Source of the DNA: a bacterium
GTDB taxonomy: Bacteria > Patescibacteria > JAEDAM01 > Absconditabacterales > Absconditicoccaceae
DNA: 64,000 bases
Assembly: GCA_017442645.1 (NCBI GenBank)
Contig: JAFRZH010000013.1
Location: 31,929-95,928 of the forward strand
Direction of reading: 5' to 3'
Shown: positions 34,596-45,636 of the stretch, one piece after another
How positions within the stretch are numbered: position 1 is the first letter of the stretch
Layout of the letters: the number at the start of each line of letters is the position of its first letter
Notes under the pieces: model-generated
What the model saw: the letters and a program-made list of their open reading frames with translations, nothing else
The model's database searches: none
Told to the model about the DNA's origin: nothing
Program-made: the position numbers and the translations under genes

Positions 34596-36521
34596 CTATA
34601 AACTTCTGTTTTTTCTGATTTCTTCAATTTTTTCGATAAATTGATCCATTGGCATTTCGTATTGTTCCTTCGTTTTAAATTCTCTCACAGAAACAGAATC
34701 AGAATTTTTCTCTTTTTCTCCTACAATGAGAATATAAGGGATTTTCATAAGTTCTGCATTACGAATCTTCTTTGAAAAAGAATCTGAATTTGTATCGATG
34801 CTACTTCTGAAATTATGATCTTTTAACATTTGATCTACTTTCTCTGCATAATCCATAAAGACATCAGAAACCGGAATAATCTTCACTTGTTGTGGAGACA
34901 ACCATAATGGGAATACTCCTTTTGTTTCTTCAAGTAAAAATGCTGTAAATCTATCAAACGTACCAAAGATTGCTCTATGAATTACCACAGGAGTCTTCTT
35001 TTCTCCGTCTTTGTCTGTATACGTAAGTTGAAATTTTGCAGGAAGACAGAAGTCTAATTGACAAGTAGAAACCGTAACTTCATTTCCTACCGCAGGTTTA
35101 ATATTTACATCCAATTTTGGTCCATAGAATGCTGCTTCTCCAATAGCTTCATAATATTCAACTCCAATTTCATCTAAAACTTCTCTTAATTTATTTTCTG
35201 CATTATTCCACATTTCATCATCTTGATGATATTTATGCGTATCTTTAGGATCTCTAAGAGAAAGTCTGAAACTGTAATCCTTGAATCCAAAATCTTTATA
35301 CACATCAAGAATCAGATTTACGACTCTTTTAAATTCATCTCCAATCTGTTCAGGAGTCACAAATAAGTGAGCGTCATTTTGACACATACATCTCACTCTT
35401 TCAAGTCCTTTAAGAGTTCCAGATTCTTCATATCTAAAATCCTGAGCAAATTCTCCAATTCTAATTGGTAAATCACGATAAGAATGAGGTTTATTTCCGT
35501 AAATCAACATATGATGAGGACAGTTCATAGGACGAAGAACGAACTCTTCATCTTCTACTTGCATCACAGGAAACATATTTTCTTGATAATGATCTCGGTG
35601 TCCACTTGTTTTATAAAGATCAACCTTTCCTGCACAAGGACTATATACATGAGTATATCCTAATTTTTGTTCTTTTTCATAAATATAATTTTCCAATTGT
35701 TTACGGATCAAAGCTCCATTTGGTAACCAGATAGGCATTCCCTTTCCCGCTAAATCATGCATCATGAAAATATCCAAATCTTTTCCGATTTTTCTATGAT
35801 CTCTTGCTTTAGCTTCTTCAATCATTTCAAGATGAGATTTTAACTGTTCTTTATTTTCGAAAGCATAAGCATAAATTCTTGTCATCATGACATTATCAGA
35901 ATTTCCTCTCCAATAAGCTCCTGCAATTCTATCAATTTTGAAAGCTTTAGGATCGATTTCTTTCGTAGATTCAATATGAGGTCCTTCACACATATCAAGG
36001 AAAGTTACAAATTTTCCCGCAAAAAGATCTCCGTGTTTTTCTTGAAAATATTGTGTAATGGGTTCGTAATATTTGAGATATTCTTCATTGATATCTTTCA
36101 ATAGTGCGTCTTTCGCAGACTCAGGAATCGTATTTAAGTAAAAAGAAATCGTTTCTCCGTTAGCAGAAAATTCGTTTCTTAATTCAGCTTTATATTGCTG
36201 TTTCATCAATTCTTCAACGATATATTTGGATTCTTCGTTGCTTACTTCGATACGAGTGAAAGGCTGATTTTCTTTGATAATCTTGACACACATGTCCTGA
36301 ATTTTAGACAAATCTTCATCTTTAATCTGCTTTTCCTCAGCAAAAAGAAAATCATAATAAAATCCATCATCAATCGCAGGTCCAATCGCGATTTCTACAT
36401 CTGCTTGTTGCACTCTTTGGACAGCTTGAGCCATAATATGAGACAACGAATGACGCATTTTTGATACTTGATCACATTCTCCACACATTTTTCTATCATA
36501 CAAAATAAAAGATTGATTCAT
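34596..36521 (-). CDS. thrS: Threonyl-tRNA synthetase
   Basis: A 641-aa class II synthetase that charges tRNA-Thr. The N-terminal part is the editing domain with RHSLSHIMAQAV (HxxxH) and FYYDF. The catalytic domain has VLRPMNCPHHMLIY (zinc-binding Cys), RIGEFAQDFRYEESG (motif 2), TCQLDFCLPAKF and HRAIFGTFDRF (motif 3). The anticodon-binding domain ends the protein. The usual N-terminal TGS domain appears absent. ATG 36521 was preferred to the TTG at 36587, which lies inside the leader hairpin; a GGGAG element precedes it. No TGA codon occurs in 641 residues, unlike most neighbours. It is preceded by a Thr-rich leader and attenuator-like hairpin. Confidence 0.95.
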   Translation of the reverse strand: MNQSFILYDRKMCGECDQVSKMRHSLSHIMAQAVQRVQQADVEIAIGPAIDDGFYYDFLFAEEKQIKDEDLSKIQDMCVKIIKENQPFTRIEVSNEESKYIVEELMKQQYKAELRNEFSANGETISFYLNTIPESAKDALLKDINEEYLKYYEPITQYFQEKHGDLFAGKFVTFLDMCEGPHIESTKEIDPKAFKIDRIAGAYWRGNSDNVMMTRIYAYAFENKEQLKSHLEMIEEAKARDHRKIGKDLDIFMMHDLAGKGMPIWLPNGALIRKQLENYIYEKEQKLGYTHVYSPCAGKVDLYKTSGHRDHYQENMFPVMQVEDEEFVLRPMNCPHHMLIYGNKPHSYRDLPIRIGEFAQDFRYEESGTLKGLERVRCMCQNDAHLFVTPEQIGDEFKRVVNLILDVYKDFGFKDYSFRLSLRDPKDTHKYHQDDEMWNNAENKLREVLDEIGVEYYEAIGEAAFYGPKLDVNIKPAVGNEVTVSTCQLDFCLPAKFQLTYTDKDGEKKTPVVIHRAIFGTFDRFTAFLLEETKGVFPLWLSPQQVKIIPVSDVFMDYAEKVDQMLKDHNFRSSIDTNSDSFSKKIRNAELMKIPYILIVGEKEKNSDSVSVREFKTKEQYEMPMDQFIEKIEEIRKNRSL

Positions 36522-36548
36522 AAAGAAAAAACTCCCACTTCTTTTTAG

Positions 36549-36594
36549 AAAAAAAGAAATAAGAGTCTGATTTTGAATGTAGTACAAACTCTTA
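36549..36594 (-). promoter_or_regulatory. Attenuator-like hairpin in the thrS leader
   Basis: On the minus strand TAAGAGT (36588-36594) pairs perfectly with ACTCTTA (36560-36566), then comes a U-rich tract. The first three bases of the left arm are the stop codon of the Thr-rich leader. A competing pairing exists between TACAAAC inside the leader's Thr codons and GTTTGTA just inside the hairpin. The layout is that of transcription attenuation before thrS. Confidence 0.6.
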
Positions 36595-36642
36595 CTTCCC
36601 TTGGAAGGTGGTAGTAGTGTTTGTAGTCATTCTGCTAATCAT
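36592..36642 (-). CDS. Threonine-rich leader peptide of thrS
   Basis: A 16-codon reading frame, MISRMTTNTTTTFQGK, ends at TAA 71 bases before the thrS ATG; an inner ATG at 36630 would give 12 residues. Six of the last 12 residues are Thr. Thr-rich leaders such as E. coli thrL sense threonyl-tRNA by ribosome stalling. Because the stop codon is part of the following hairpin, translation of this peptide must affect hairpin formation. No clear Shine-Dalgarno is seen. Confidence 0.55.
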   Translation of the reverse strand: MISRMTTNTTTTFQGK

Positions 36643-36770
36643 TTTTACGAGATCAATATAAACATTATGTACTTTAATCGAAAAAAAAGAAAAATCAAGA
36701 GTTTTTTGATTTTTACCTACTTTTTCTATAAAATAGAAGAAAGGAATTTTTACTCTATAAAAAATAAAAG

Positions 36771-38600
36771 ATGCCAGTTGATACTCAAGACACAAGAGAA
36801 AAAGCAGAAAGTACAGAAAAAACAGCAGAGCAATATGCAGACGATTTATATAAACTACTTACAGGACAAGACTATGCTTTCAATAAATTAGCTGATATAT
36901 GTCAAGATATTACAAACAACAAAGCACAAGAAGTACAATCAAAACTTAATATAAAAAAGGGAAATGAATCAGATCCTAATAAAAAAAATCAATACGCAAC
37001 CTTGATTGAGATTATCGACGACTTTATCAAATTTAATAATGAAACAGTTCCAGCAACACAGCAAGCTGCAACTGAAATTCGCGTATGAGTAGAAAATCAT
37101 AATGAAAGTATCATTGATGAAACCTGTCTAACCTTTAAACTATACAATGGACTAGATTTAAATACCATAAAAGATACCATCATACAAAAAGTAAACAGAA
37201 GAAATGACCCCGAATTTGCAAAACTTTTTCTAAACTTCAAAAACTTAAAAGACACCACCAAACAAGAAGCCAATATGAAAACAATCCAACAATACCTCAA
37301 TGACAATGTACAACCAAATCCTGAACTTAAAATAGATGGTAAATTCTGAAATAAAACCTATAATGCTCTGAAAAACTTAACAGCTCTACAAACTACAGTA
37401 AAAACAGGAGCCGAAAATGGAGAATGAAGTCCTGAAACTACAGAACCAACACCAATCAAAATAAAAGAAACAGATATTCCTAATACATTAAGACTTTATG
37501 GACGAAGAAATCATCCAGAAATTACAAAAGAAGAACTTATTACTACTTGTAATAAAGAAACAATCCCTAACGCTGCAAAAGAAAAAATCAAAACGTGTTT
37601 AACAACATCAGATATCTCTGGTCTCCAAAACTATCTTAATGAACTTTTAAATCCAACAACAGAAATTACTTCATGACCATATATTGATAGAAGAGAATTT
37701 GCAGCTGAACTAACTCGTAAATATCCATATATCCCAACAGATCCAGATAGCAATGGAAGAGACCGAAATGATCAAATCCAAGCTGATGGATTCCTATGAC
37801 CTCAAACTCTTATAGCTATTTCCTGTATAAAGGAAAAACAACCTAAACCTGATGAAAGCGGTGACACACCATCAGATACAGGAGAACAACAACCAGAATG
37901 AAATGAAAGTCTCACAGAAGACCAACAAAAAGAGAAAATAACTACTCAAATAAGACAATGATTAGGAGAAAATTTCAACGAAAATAATATTAACTTTTCT
38001 GACTTAAATAACAAAAAAATCACTATAACCTTCAAAGAACAAGTAAATGAAGGGGAAGAAAAAGAAAATAAAATTATTTTTAATTGGGAAGCTGGAACTT
38101 TACAATTTGAGGGATGTGATAAAACATTAGAAATCTGAGACACAATGAAAATTAGTAATATAGAAGAAGAATTAACAGCAACAAAAGAAAATGGAACAGA
38201 TCAAAAATATTGTACCTTTGAATTCGCTGCATCATTATGAGCTCTTCTTTCCAAAACAAAAGCAACAAAATGTCAGGGATTGTATTATTGTACATATGAG
38301 GAAAATGATAAAAAGATCAAACTTCATAGCCTATCTTATAATGAAGATACAAAGGGAATTACAAGCAGCGACTCCGATTTATTTGATGCAGATGGAGAAA
38401 CTGATGCATTAACAAATTTAAATACCAGATACTTTGATCAAAATACTGAAGAAATAAAAGACACACTCACAAAAGAGGAAACTCAAAAAGCAATTGCTAA
38501 ATTTATGACACTTAATATTGATAAAAGTCAAAACCATTGGGATGAGGCAAAAACTGAAATACAAAAAGATGATTTCTATAGAAATGAAGATTTTGATTAA
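36771..38600 (+). CDS. Large protein with two peptidoglycan-binding-like motifs
   Basis: A 609-aa acidic protein. IQQYLNDN ... LKIDGKFGNKTYNALKNL (about 175-205) has the L-Q-x-x-L ... DGxFGxxT pattern of PG_binding_1. A second similar motif is QADGFLGPQTLIAI (about 338-352). The last 200 residues form an unrecognised domain with four Cys, ending in an Asp-rich tail. No signal peptide is visible. Codon choice favours ACA and CAA, and TGA-Gly is frequent. Family knowledge suggests wall binding if it reaches the envelope. It resembles the 29086 protein in start and composition. Confidence 0.65.
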
Positions 38601-38606
38601 AAAAAG

Positions 38607-38635
38607 AAGGAAAGTCAGACTTTCCTCTTTTTTTA
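38607..38635 (+). terminator. Intrinsic terminator built on a GTCAGAC word
   Basis: GGAAAG and CTTTCC pair across TCAGA, followed by a T run, directly after the stop of the 609-aa gene. The core is the recurring AGTCAGACT word. Confidence 0.75.
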
Positions 38636-38882
38636 TTTCCTGAAAAACTTTTCCACATTTTACAATTCTTTTCTTATCCTTTTATAAAAGAATCTTTTTA
38701 TATAAAAAAATTAACAACAATAATAAAGAAACAATGTTTGTAAATTGTCTAAAACTGTCAAATTCTAGGTTTAAAGTAGAAAAAACTCAAAAATAAGTTT
38801 TTAACAGTCTTGTTTATTTGTTAAGAAATGAAACATTTGATTTTTTTATGATATAATTATTGTGAAAAAAATGTTAGATTTG

Positions 38883-40007
38883 TTAAAAATTGTTAGAAAA
38901 TGATCGAAGGTCTTTTTTCCCTTTTATGATATTGATGCTTTCCTTAAAAATTCAGTCTTTACCATGATATTGATTCGTTTGATATTTTTCGAGTGGAAGA
39001 GAAAAATCAGATTCTTTTCGGTAGACAGAAAATGCATCGAAATTTTGAAGGTTTTGATAAAACAGTCCTGGAAGGACTTTTTCCATAATTGTTAAAAACT
39101 TTTTGTTAAGAGATCTGATTTCTTTATTTTTTTGTGAAGGTTGGTTAATCTGTTTAAAAAGATAATTTGCTAAGTCTTTCTGATAAGGTTCTATTAATTT
39201 TTCATATTCTTGATCAGAAAGGGGAACGGTTATTCCATCAATTTCTCTATTTCACGTCAAGCGAGAATCATGAAGCGCTCAGGTTCAATAACTTAGGGTT
39301 ATTTTATTGTTTTGCATTGTCAAAATCGATTGAGGAAAAAGTTTAATTACTTGTCCATTTTCAAAAAGAAGAAAAATTTGACTGTCTTGTCAGGATGAAT
39401 TGGAAGCATAGATAACCTGGAAATCTCCATTCAAACTTTTTACTTTTTTTTCTGGTTTCAAAGTATAAGTGTCCACTTTATTGGTGGAAAATTCTGTAAC
39501 TTGTAAATAACTTTCCGTTTTGGGAATTTCTCTACTACTGGAAAAGTGTAAAGAAATTGCTTGCTGTTCGATAAATCATTGAAAATCAGGGGGATCAGGA
39601 TAAAGATAAAAAACTCAAGAAATAAGAATACAGCTGACAATAAATCCTCAAAGAAGGAGAAGCGGAAGTTTTATTTTTTTGTCTAATCTTCTAATTTTTC
39701 GTAATCACCAAAGAATGAGACTCATGATGAGAAAAGGGAAAGGAGCAATATTGAGTAAAGGTCTAATAAAAAGAAAAATAGTTAAATAAAGCGCACTTCG
39801 CTTGATAAGATCTTGTTGAAAACGCTTGTCTTCATCGTCCATAATAAATCGATAATAAAGATAAGCAAGAGTAATAAGTAAAGCATACCATCGATATTCA
39901 ATAATAAATTGATGAAAATCAAAATAACGAAGGACTTTATTAGTGAAAAAATAAATAAAAATCCATCAAAGAAAATAAGCGATAATAAAGAGTTGTTTCT
40001 TTTTCAT
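38883..40007 (-). CDS. Unrecognised membrane protein with a large outer domain
   Basis: A 374-aa protein. Four TM helices fill the first 135 residues (KKKQLFIIAYFLGWIFIYFF is the first). The remaining 240 residues look extracytoplasmic, with beta-strand-like stretches such as DSQIFLLFENGQVIKLF. TGA-Gly is used at several sites, for example SYGTGALHDSRLTGN. No family recognised. It stands alone: about 280 bases without a gene on its left hold only the terminator and A/T-rich sequence with several TTGTTA and GTTAAAA steps. Confidence 0.65.
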
Positions 40008-40113
40008 AAAAAATAATATAATAAAAGATACTACCTATCTATTATATCATATTTTTTTTATTTTTCAAATTTACCTCCAAAACAAAATATTTTTCTCCGA
40101 ATAAAGGAGAATA

Positions 40114-40782
40114 CTACAATAAATCTTTAACTTTACTATAAAGTTCCTCATGAATTTCTTCAATACTTTTTAATCCTCATGTTTGATGAACACATTCAAT
40201 ACGAATAAATTGATAAAGATCTGCAATTTCCAGATAAGATTTTTCTGCAGTTTCAAGATAATGAATATCTTTTTCATGTTGATCAAGTTCCTTTCTATTT
40301 TTTTGAAGTTCCAGGGTCCAGTGAAGAGGCATATGAAGAAAAATTTTAATTTCTGCTTGAGGTAGTCAAAGAAAATTAAATTCTAATTCCTCAATCCATT
40401 GATATAATTGTTTTCTTTGTTTTTCATCTACAATTTTTCCTCATTGATGAGCCATATTAGAGTAGACATATCTGTCCAAAATAAGATTCTGACTTTTTCT
40501 TCTTTTTTCTATTTCAGGTAAATTATAAAGTCTATCTGCAGCAAAATAAAGTGAAGCTACTTGGGGATTAACATTAGAGGCTCATTCTGGAAAAAATCCT
40601 TCTCATATACTTGGTTTCCCAAGATAAGGTCATCAAATAATTTTTCCTGTAGGACTTTCATAATTAGGGAAACTTCGATATCACATAGAAATCCCCTCTT
40701 TTTCAAATCTTTCCATTAAAAGTTTACTTTGAGTCTCTTTCCCGGAACAATCCGTTCCTTCAATAACAAGATATTTTCCCAT
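40114..40782 (-). CDS. tmk: Thymidylate kinase
   Basis: A 222-aa kinase converting dTMP to dTDP. The P-loop is VIEGTDCSGKETQ, the dTMP-binding DR motif is ILDRYVYSNMAHQGG, and FPNYESPTGK contacts substrate. EKSYLEIADLY sits at the usual C-terminal place. The usual TSEPG start of the substrate segment is replaced by SFPNYESPTG, as in the eukaryote-like subgroup. Start ATG 40782 is next to the first beta strand. TGA-Gly is used many times, including two GG pairs. It stands alone between two A/T-rich gaps. Confidence 0.92.
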
Positions 40783-40909
40783 GTTTTTTGTCTAAGTAAA
40801 ACAAGAATGATTGTGGATTTTATGACAAAAAAATCAAGGTATGTTTAGTATTTTTTTACTGGGACAAGTGAGAGGAAAAAATTTTCTAAAAAAGAAAAAA
40901 AGTCAGATT

Positions 40910-43345
40910 TTAAGCAGTGTCTTGAGCTTTGTCTCCTGTGTGAGAATCAACAAATGCAGTTGCTTGATTAGCATATTGATTTTTTGTAAGAGTTGCTGTT
41001 CCATAAGCGAGTTCTGATGGTTGATTCCAAGTATAATAAAGATAATCATAAAAATCATCATTATTTTTGATTCATGCTCTTTTTTCTGTTTTTCTTTCTT
41101 TGATTCATCAGTGTTTCTCTGCCCATTCTTGAATAAGATTTTCTACCTCTTCTTTTGTTCTTTTTCTTCTTCATCATTGCATTGGAACGGATGCTCAAGG
41201 TGCAATATCTTCTCTTTCTCCGTCATTAAAGGTAAGACTAATAATTTCTGCATCATTTTTTCGATAGCTATCAGTTTTCATGGGAACAATATATCTAAGA
41301 TAATTGATGACGAGTCCCGTCATAGTAGCAGCTCCGCATTTTTTAGCATCAGTCAAATCGTCAGGTGAATTAATTCAAAGTTTTTCTTTTAAAAATTTTT
41401 CGTGTCTAGATTCTTCTTGTCCATCTTGTCAAAAGAGAGTATGGAGTTTGATTTGAGTATATCAGCGAGAGTATTCTCATTTAAAGTATTCATATATATT
41501 TTTTATTAAGCTGACTCCAGACAATGGATTAGCATCTAAAAATGAATGTCAGGATTCTTTACCTTTATATGTTATACTATCACCAGCATTAGTTTCTTGA
41601 TACAAAATTCCTAAAGCTCTATCTGCTATTTTATCATATTCTTCACTTGTAATGCTAGGAAAATGTTCCATAATAGCAACTTTATTTTCTTTTATTCATT
41701 CTAAAAATTTTGTTGCTACATCATTTAATTGTTCTTTATTGCCACTGTCATATTCATGGAAAGTCCTTTCTTCTTGTTTAGGATCAAAATTTGCAATCAT
41801 TGTGACCGAAAGATCAGGAAAGGTCTTTTTCTGAGAAAAGGTATCTGCGAGAGAAATTTTATTTTGTTCTGCAATTTTCATTCTAATATAATGTTGAGGG
41901 AGTTTAGTTCTTTTATGAAGTTCTTCAATAAATTTTGCGGGAGTTCTTTCTTTTAAAGATATATGTAAATCTTTTGCCGTAATCCTTTGTAATCTTCATT
42001 TGGGAAATTTATCTGGATTTGGAGTCATAAGAGCTGGTGAACTTGGTTTAACAGTATGATCAAAACTATATTTTTTCCCATCAATTACTAATTGATTTCA
42101 TTGAAAATTCTTTCTTGTTAAGGTAAAAACTCTTTTTTGAGATCATAAAAGATCAGTATATACTCAATTTCCTAAAGAGATCCAAACATGAGTTACTCAT
42201 TCAGATTTATGTCAACTTTTTTCATATTGTACTGTTAAAAAACTACCAGCAGGAGCTGTTAAAATATCATTTTGAGAAATTTGTTCATTTTCATTAAGTG
42301 ATTCTTTGATGGTAAATTGTCAAGTACTTTGTTCTTTTAACATCTTTGTTAATTCTCGTGCATCTTTACCAGGGAATTGATACAAAACTCATTTTCTTGA
42401 GAGAATTTCTGAAATAATGCAGTTTGCATATGATGCACAGATATCGACATTTCAAGAAGATGTTTTGCTAATAGCTTGTTTTAATGCTGGAAAATTTTTA
42501 AATTCAGGAAGATTGGGAATTGAAGAGTTAGGGATTTTTTCTCTACTATCTTCTCTGATAGTACAAAGAACTTCTTTATCATGTGCAGATAATTGAACCT
42601 TATCTTCTTTGATGATTTTTACTCCTTCAGCAATCCAAGCACGTTGCAAAATACGTTTTCATTTTTGATCTCTTAGACAAAAAGTTTTTTGATCTCTATC
42701 AAAAGTGGTCCAACAGCTTGTTCATCAGATTTTTTTGATAACAGCTTGTTTTAGTCTTGGATTTTTACATTGACTATAATCGATTTTAAAAATTCATTGA
42801 TTGTGAGCGATTTTTCCAAGGAGTTCATGAATGGTAAGTTTATTGGTATGTTTTGTTAAACAATAAGCTCCATTTTTATCAATGGTATAAAGTTTTTTCC
42901 CTGTCTCTTTTTCAATTCTTGCTTGGGTTTGTTGTTCAGATTTTTTATCTCTTATTTCATCTTTTTTATCATCTCTCTGATCATTAGTATAAAGTTTTTT
43001 TAGTAAATCCAAAACTTTTTTTTCTGCTTCATTAATTTGTTTAGAAACAGTATCTAAAACTTGATCATTATCGCATCGACTGGTAGGATTTTGATTAATT
43101 TGTGCTTCAAAAAGTTTCATTTGTTGTTTGATAGATTGAAAAAGATCATTTTCTTGATTGTATCTTTCTCTATACATTTGGTGTTTTTCTTTTATTTCTT
43201 TTTGAAGATTTTCCAATAACTGGACTCATTCTTGATAAATTTCTTTTTCATCATTAACCAAAAATTTTCCATTTTCATTAAATTTACTTTTTAACTCGGT
43301 TTTTATCTGATCTTGAGTTTTATCTTGATATTGATCTTGAGGCAT
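40910..43345 (-). CDS. Large protein with a predicted papain-fold (NlpC/P60-like) domain
   Basis: An 811-aa protein starting MPQDQYQDKTQ, with no signal peptide. Residues 40-170 are charged and coiled-coil-like. Around residues 300-400 lie NVDICASYANCIIS (Cys303 a candidate nucleophile) and THVWISLGNGVYTDLLG (His386), the Cys ... His order and strand pattern of NlpC/P60-type wall peptidases or amidases. The last 400 residues are unrecognised. An ATG choice at 43345 was made because upstream only a TTG in a T/A run extends the frame. Many TGA-Gly codons. The catalytic assignment is inference from two short motifs. Confidence 0.55.
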
Positions 43346-43516
43346 AGGAGAAATGAAAAGAATAAAAAATAGAAAATAATTACTATAATTATAAATGTTT
43401 TTTTTTTTTGTCAAATCTTAAAGAGGAGAATTTTTTAGAGATTTATCTTGTAGAATTTAATCATATCTTTAAAAGAAAATGTAAATAAAAAACTTTTTAA
43501 AAATTACAAAAATAAA

Positions 43517-43544
43517 TTGACTTTATCTGTAAAATATTTATATA
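43517..43544 (+). promoter_or_regulatory. Sigma-70-type promoter
   Basis: TTGACT (43517-43522), a 16-base spacer and TATATA (43539-43544) precede the ATG at 43574 by about 30 bases. This would start the 43574-44344 pair. Confidence 0.55.
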
Positions 43545-43573
43545 TCTAATTGTTTATATTTTTTACTGTAAAA

Positions 43574-44110
43574 ATGAATAAGGAGATTTTGAAAAACAAA
43601 ATAAAAGAAACCTTAATTAAAATAAAAGATATAAAAGAAAAAAGAGGAGAGGAAATCTTTGCTATCTTATGAAAAGACATAAAAGATTGGGAAATAAAAG
43701 GAGTAGAAAAAGGTAACGAAAATATTGTAGTAAAATATCGCTCAGATAATTTTATGAAAAAAATCAGTTTTACAATTTCGGAAATTATCCAAGAACAACA
43801 AGAAAAAGAGCTAGAAATTAAACAGAGAAAAGAAAAAAACGATACCGCACAAGAAACAACAGTAGCACCAAAAAAGAGAGTAGTTTATATTAAAAAAGAA
43901 TTAACAGAAGAAGAGAAAGAGAGACAAACAATCAAAAAGATAGTGTATAATTTGAAAACAATAATTTGAAATATTGATGAAAATAATAAGGAAAATTTTA
44001 AGAAATATGTAAAAGAAGTGTTGGAAAATCTAGATCGTAAAGCTAAAAATAAAAACAATCGTTCAAATAGTGGATTTATTACTTTGGAGCAAGATTTACA
44101 AGGAATTTAA
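43574..44110 (+). CDS. Hypothetical coiled-coil protein
   Basis: A 178-aa Lys/Glu-rich protein with probable coiled coils, especially IIQEQQEKELEIKQRKEK and ELTEEEKERQTIKK. It has two TGA-Gly codons and no TM segment or recognised family. A good promoter lies just upstream. Its TAA is followed without a gap by the GTG of the next small gene in the same frame, so both are certainly on one transcript. Confidence 0.65.
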
Positions 44111-44344
44111 GTGGAAAATATGGAATACTCTGATATGGTTCCTTATTTATTTAATCTAGGACAAGCAAGAGTATTTGCTATTACAAATGGAACAAATAAG
44201 AATATTTACCTTTGTTCTAAAGGATATTATCAAAGTATTGAAAACTATTGTAAAGAACAAAATGTTAAAGTAACAATAGCCAATATTGACAATATTTTTC
44301 AACAGTTAGGAAATGATCCTTGGAAAAGTTCTTATCAAGATTAA
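44111..44344 (+). CDS. Small hypothetical protein abutting its neighbour
   Basis: A 77-aa protein beginning at GTG 44111, or at ATG 44120 three codons later. It is neutral, with two Cys and the pattern NIYLCSKGYYQSIENYC, and has no TM segment. It sits in the same frame as the upstream gene, separated only by TAA, so rare read-through would make a 256-aa fusion. No family recognised. Confidence 0.55.
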   Translation: MENMEYSDMVPYLFNLGQARVFAITNGTNKNIYLCSKGYYQSIENYCKEQNVKVTIANIDNIFQQLGNDPWKSSYQD

Positions 44345-44427
44345 AATATTGTTCTATAAAAAATTTCCCTTTGCCTTTCCTCTGTAAATCCTTACAAAAA
44401 AGACAATTTAACTACTAAAAAATCTGA

Positions 44428-45561
44428 ATGCTTTTTCAGTTTAAAACGGTTCCTGAAGATTTTATCGTTGAAGAAGTCCTCCACGAAGAACCGCAAGGAG
44501 AAGGAGAGGTTTTGTATCTTTTTTTTGAAAAAAGAGCACAGACAACAATGGAAATCGTCGAATTTTTGTGAAAAACTTGTGGAATTTCTCGTGAAGAAAT
44601 AGGTATCGCAGGACTGAAAGATAAAGACGGAATCACTCGCCAACGAATGACCGTATATAAAAGTGTTGTACAAAGAATCTGAGGAGAATCGATCTTGTGT
44701 CAAAATGTAGAAAAAAAAGGAAAAATTCTGAGAAAAAAACGATGAAAAGTCCCTTTAAAAGTTGGAACAAATAAGGGAAATCTCTTTCAAATTCGTTTAA
44801 GAATGAAAACTCATTTCACAGAAGACCAGCAAAAGAAAATCCATCAAAATCTTGAAAGAATCCAGAAAAACGGATTTCCAAACTGTTTTTGAAGTCAAAG
44901 ATTTGGGAAAAGAAACAAAAATTTCACTGAAGCGAAGAAAATCCTTTTTGAAAACGAGGGAAAAAATCAATATCATCTCAGATTTATGCTCCAAGCTTTT
45001 GCGAGTATGTATTTCAATGAATACGTGATGACACGCCGAAAAAAAAGCCAATTTCTCCTCGATGGAGACTTAGTCGTCAATAGTTATTCTGCGATCAATA
45101 GCCAAGTTTGAGTCTATCATCAACAAAATATTCAGCTTTTTGATTATAAAAAAGAAAAAGAAGAAAAATCTGACTCTCCGTTTTTTGAACCAGATTTTTT
45201 TCAAGAAACTATCCCCTTCACTTCGGAAAAATGGATTCCAACTTGACCGATGATAGGACGAAATCTTCTCCTTCCTCCTTCAGAAACAAAAGCAAGAATT
45301 CATGAAAATCTACGACTCCAATCTTTATCCTTCAAAAAGGAACAAGAAGAAATCTGTAAAACCTATCAATTACGAGGAATTAGAAGACCTCTACGAGTGT
45401 ATCCCTCAGACTTTTCTTATTCTTTTTCTGAAAAAGAAATCCTTCTCAATTTCTTTTTACCTACAGGAAGTTATGCAACTACTTTATTAAGTTTCTTATT
45501 CGAAGGCATTGACCAAAAAACCTTGAAAGAAAATAGATTAGAAATTCCGTTGATAAAGTAA
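44428..45561 (+). CDS. truD: tRNA pseudouridine synthase D (TruD)
   Basis: A 377-aa TruD-type enzyme, which makes pseudouridine 13 in tRNA. VPEDFIVEEV is the family start. IAGLKDKDGITRQRMTVYK carries the catalytic Asp motif GxKDxxxxTxQ. FPNCFGSQRFGKRNKN is the NxFGxQRFG motif (its Gly is TGA). A weakly conserved insertion follows, and RGIRRPLRVYP fits the C-terminal region. Start ATG 44428 matches the family N-terminus. An AATCTGAC word lies in the Lys/Glu-rich insertion. Confidence 0.88.
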
Positions 45562-45582
45562 AAAAGAAATAATACTTAAAAA

Positions 45583-45615
45583 ATCAAAAAAATCTGACTC
45601 CTAGAAAAGTCAGAT
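45583..45615 (-). terminator. Intrinsic terminator made from two inverted TCTGAC words
   Basis: ATCTGACT (45592-45599) pairs perfectly with AGTCAGAT (45608-45615) across an eight-base loop. On the minus strand it is followed by seven U, 21 bases after the lipoprotein stop. Confidence 0.75.
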
Positions 45616-45636
45616 CTTAATATATTGATAGAATAT

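Noticed and set aside
34596..36587. TTG 36587 as the thrS start
   Set aside because: It lies within the leader hairpin and adds 22 residues unlike any ThrRS; ATG 36521 has a GGGAG element upstream.
39458..39640. A 60-codon hydrophobic frame on the minus strand
   Set aside because: It is out of frame within the 374-aa membrane protein gene, which continues smoothly through TGA-Gly codons.
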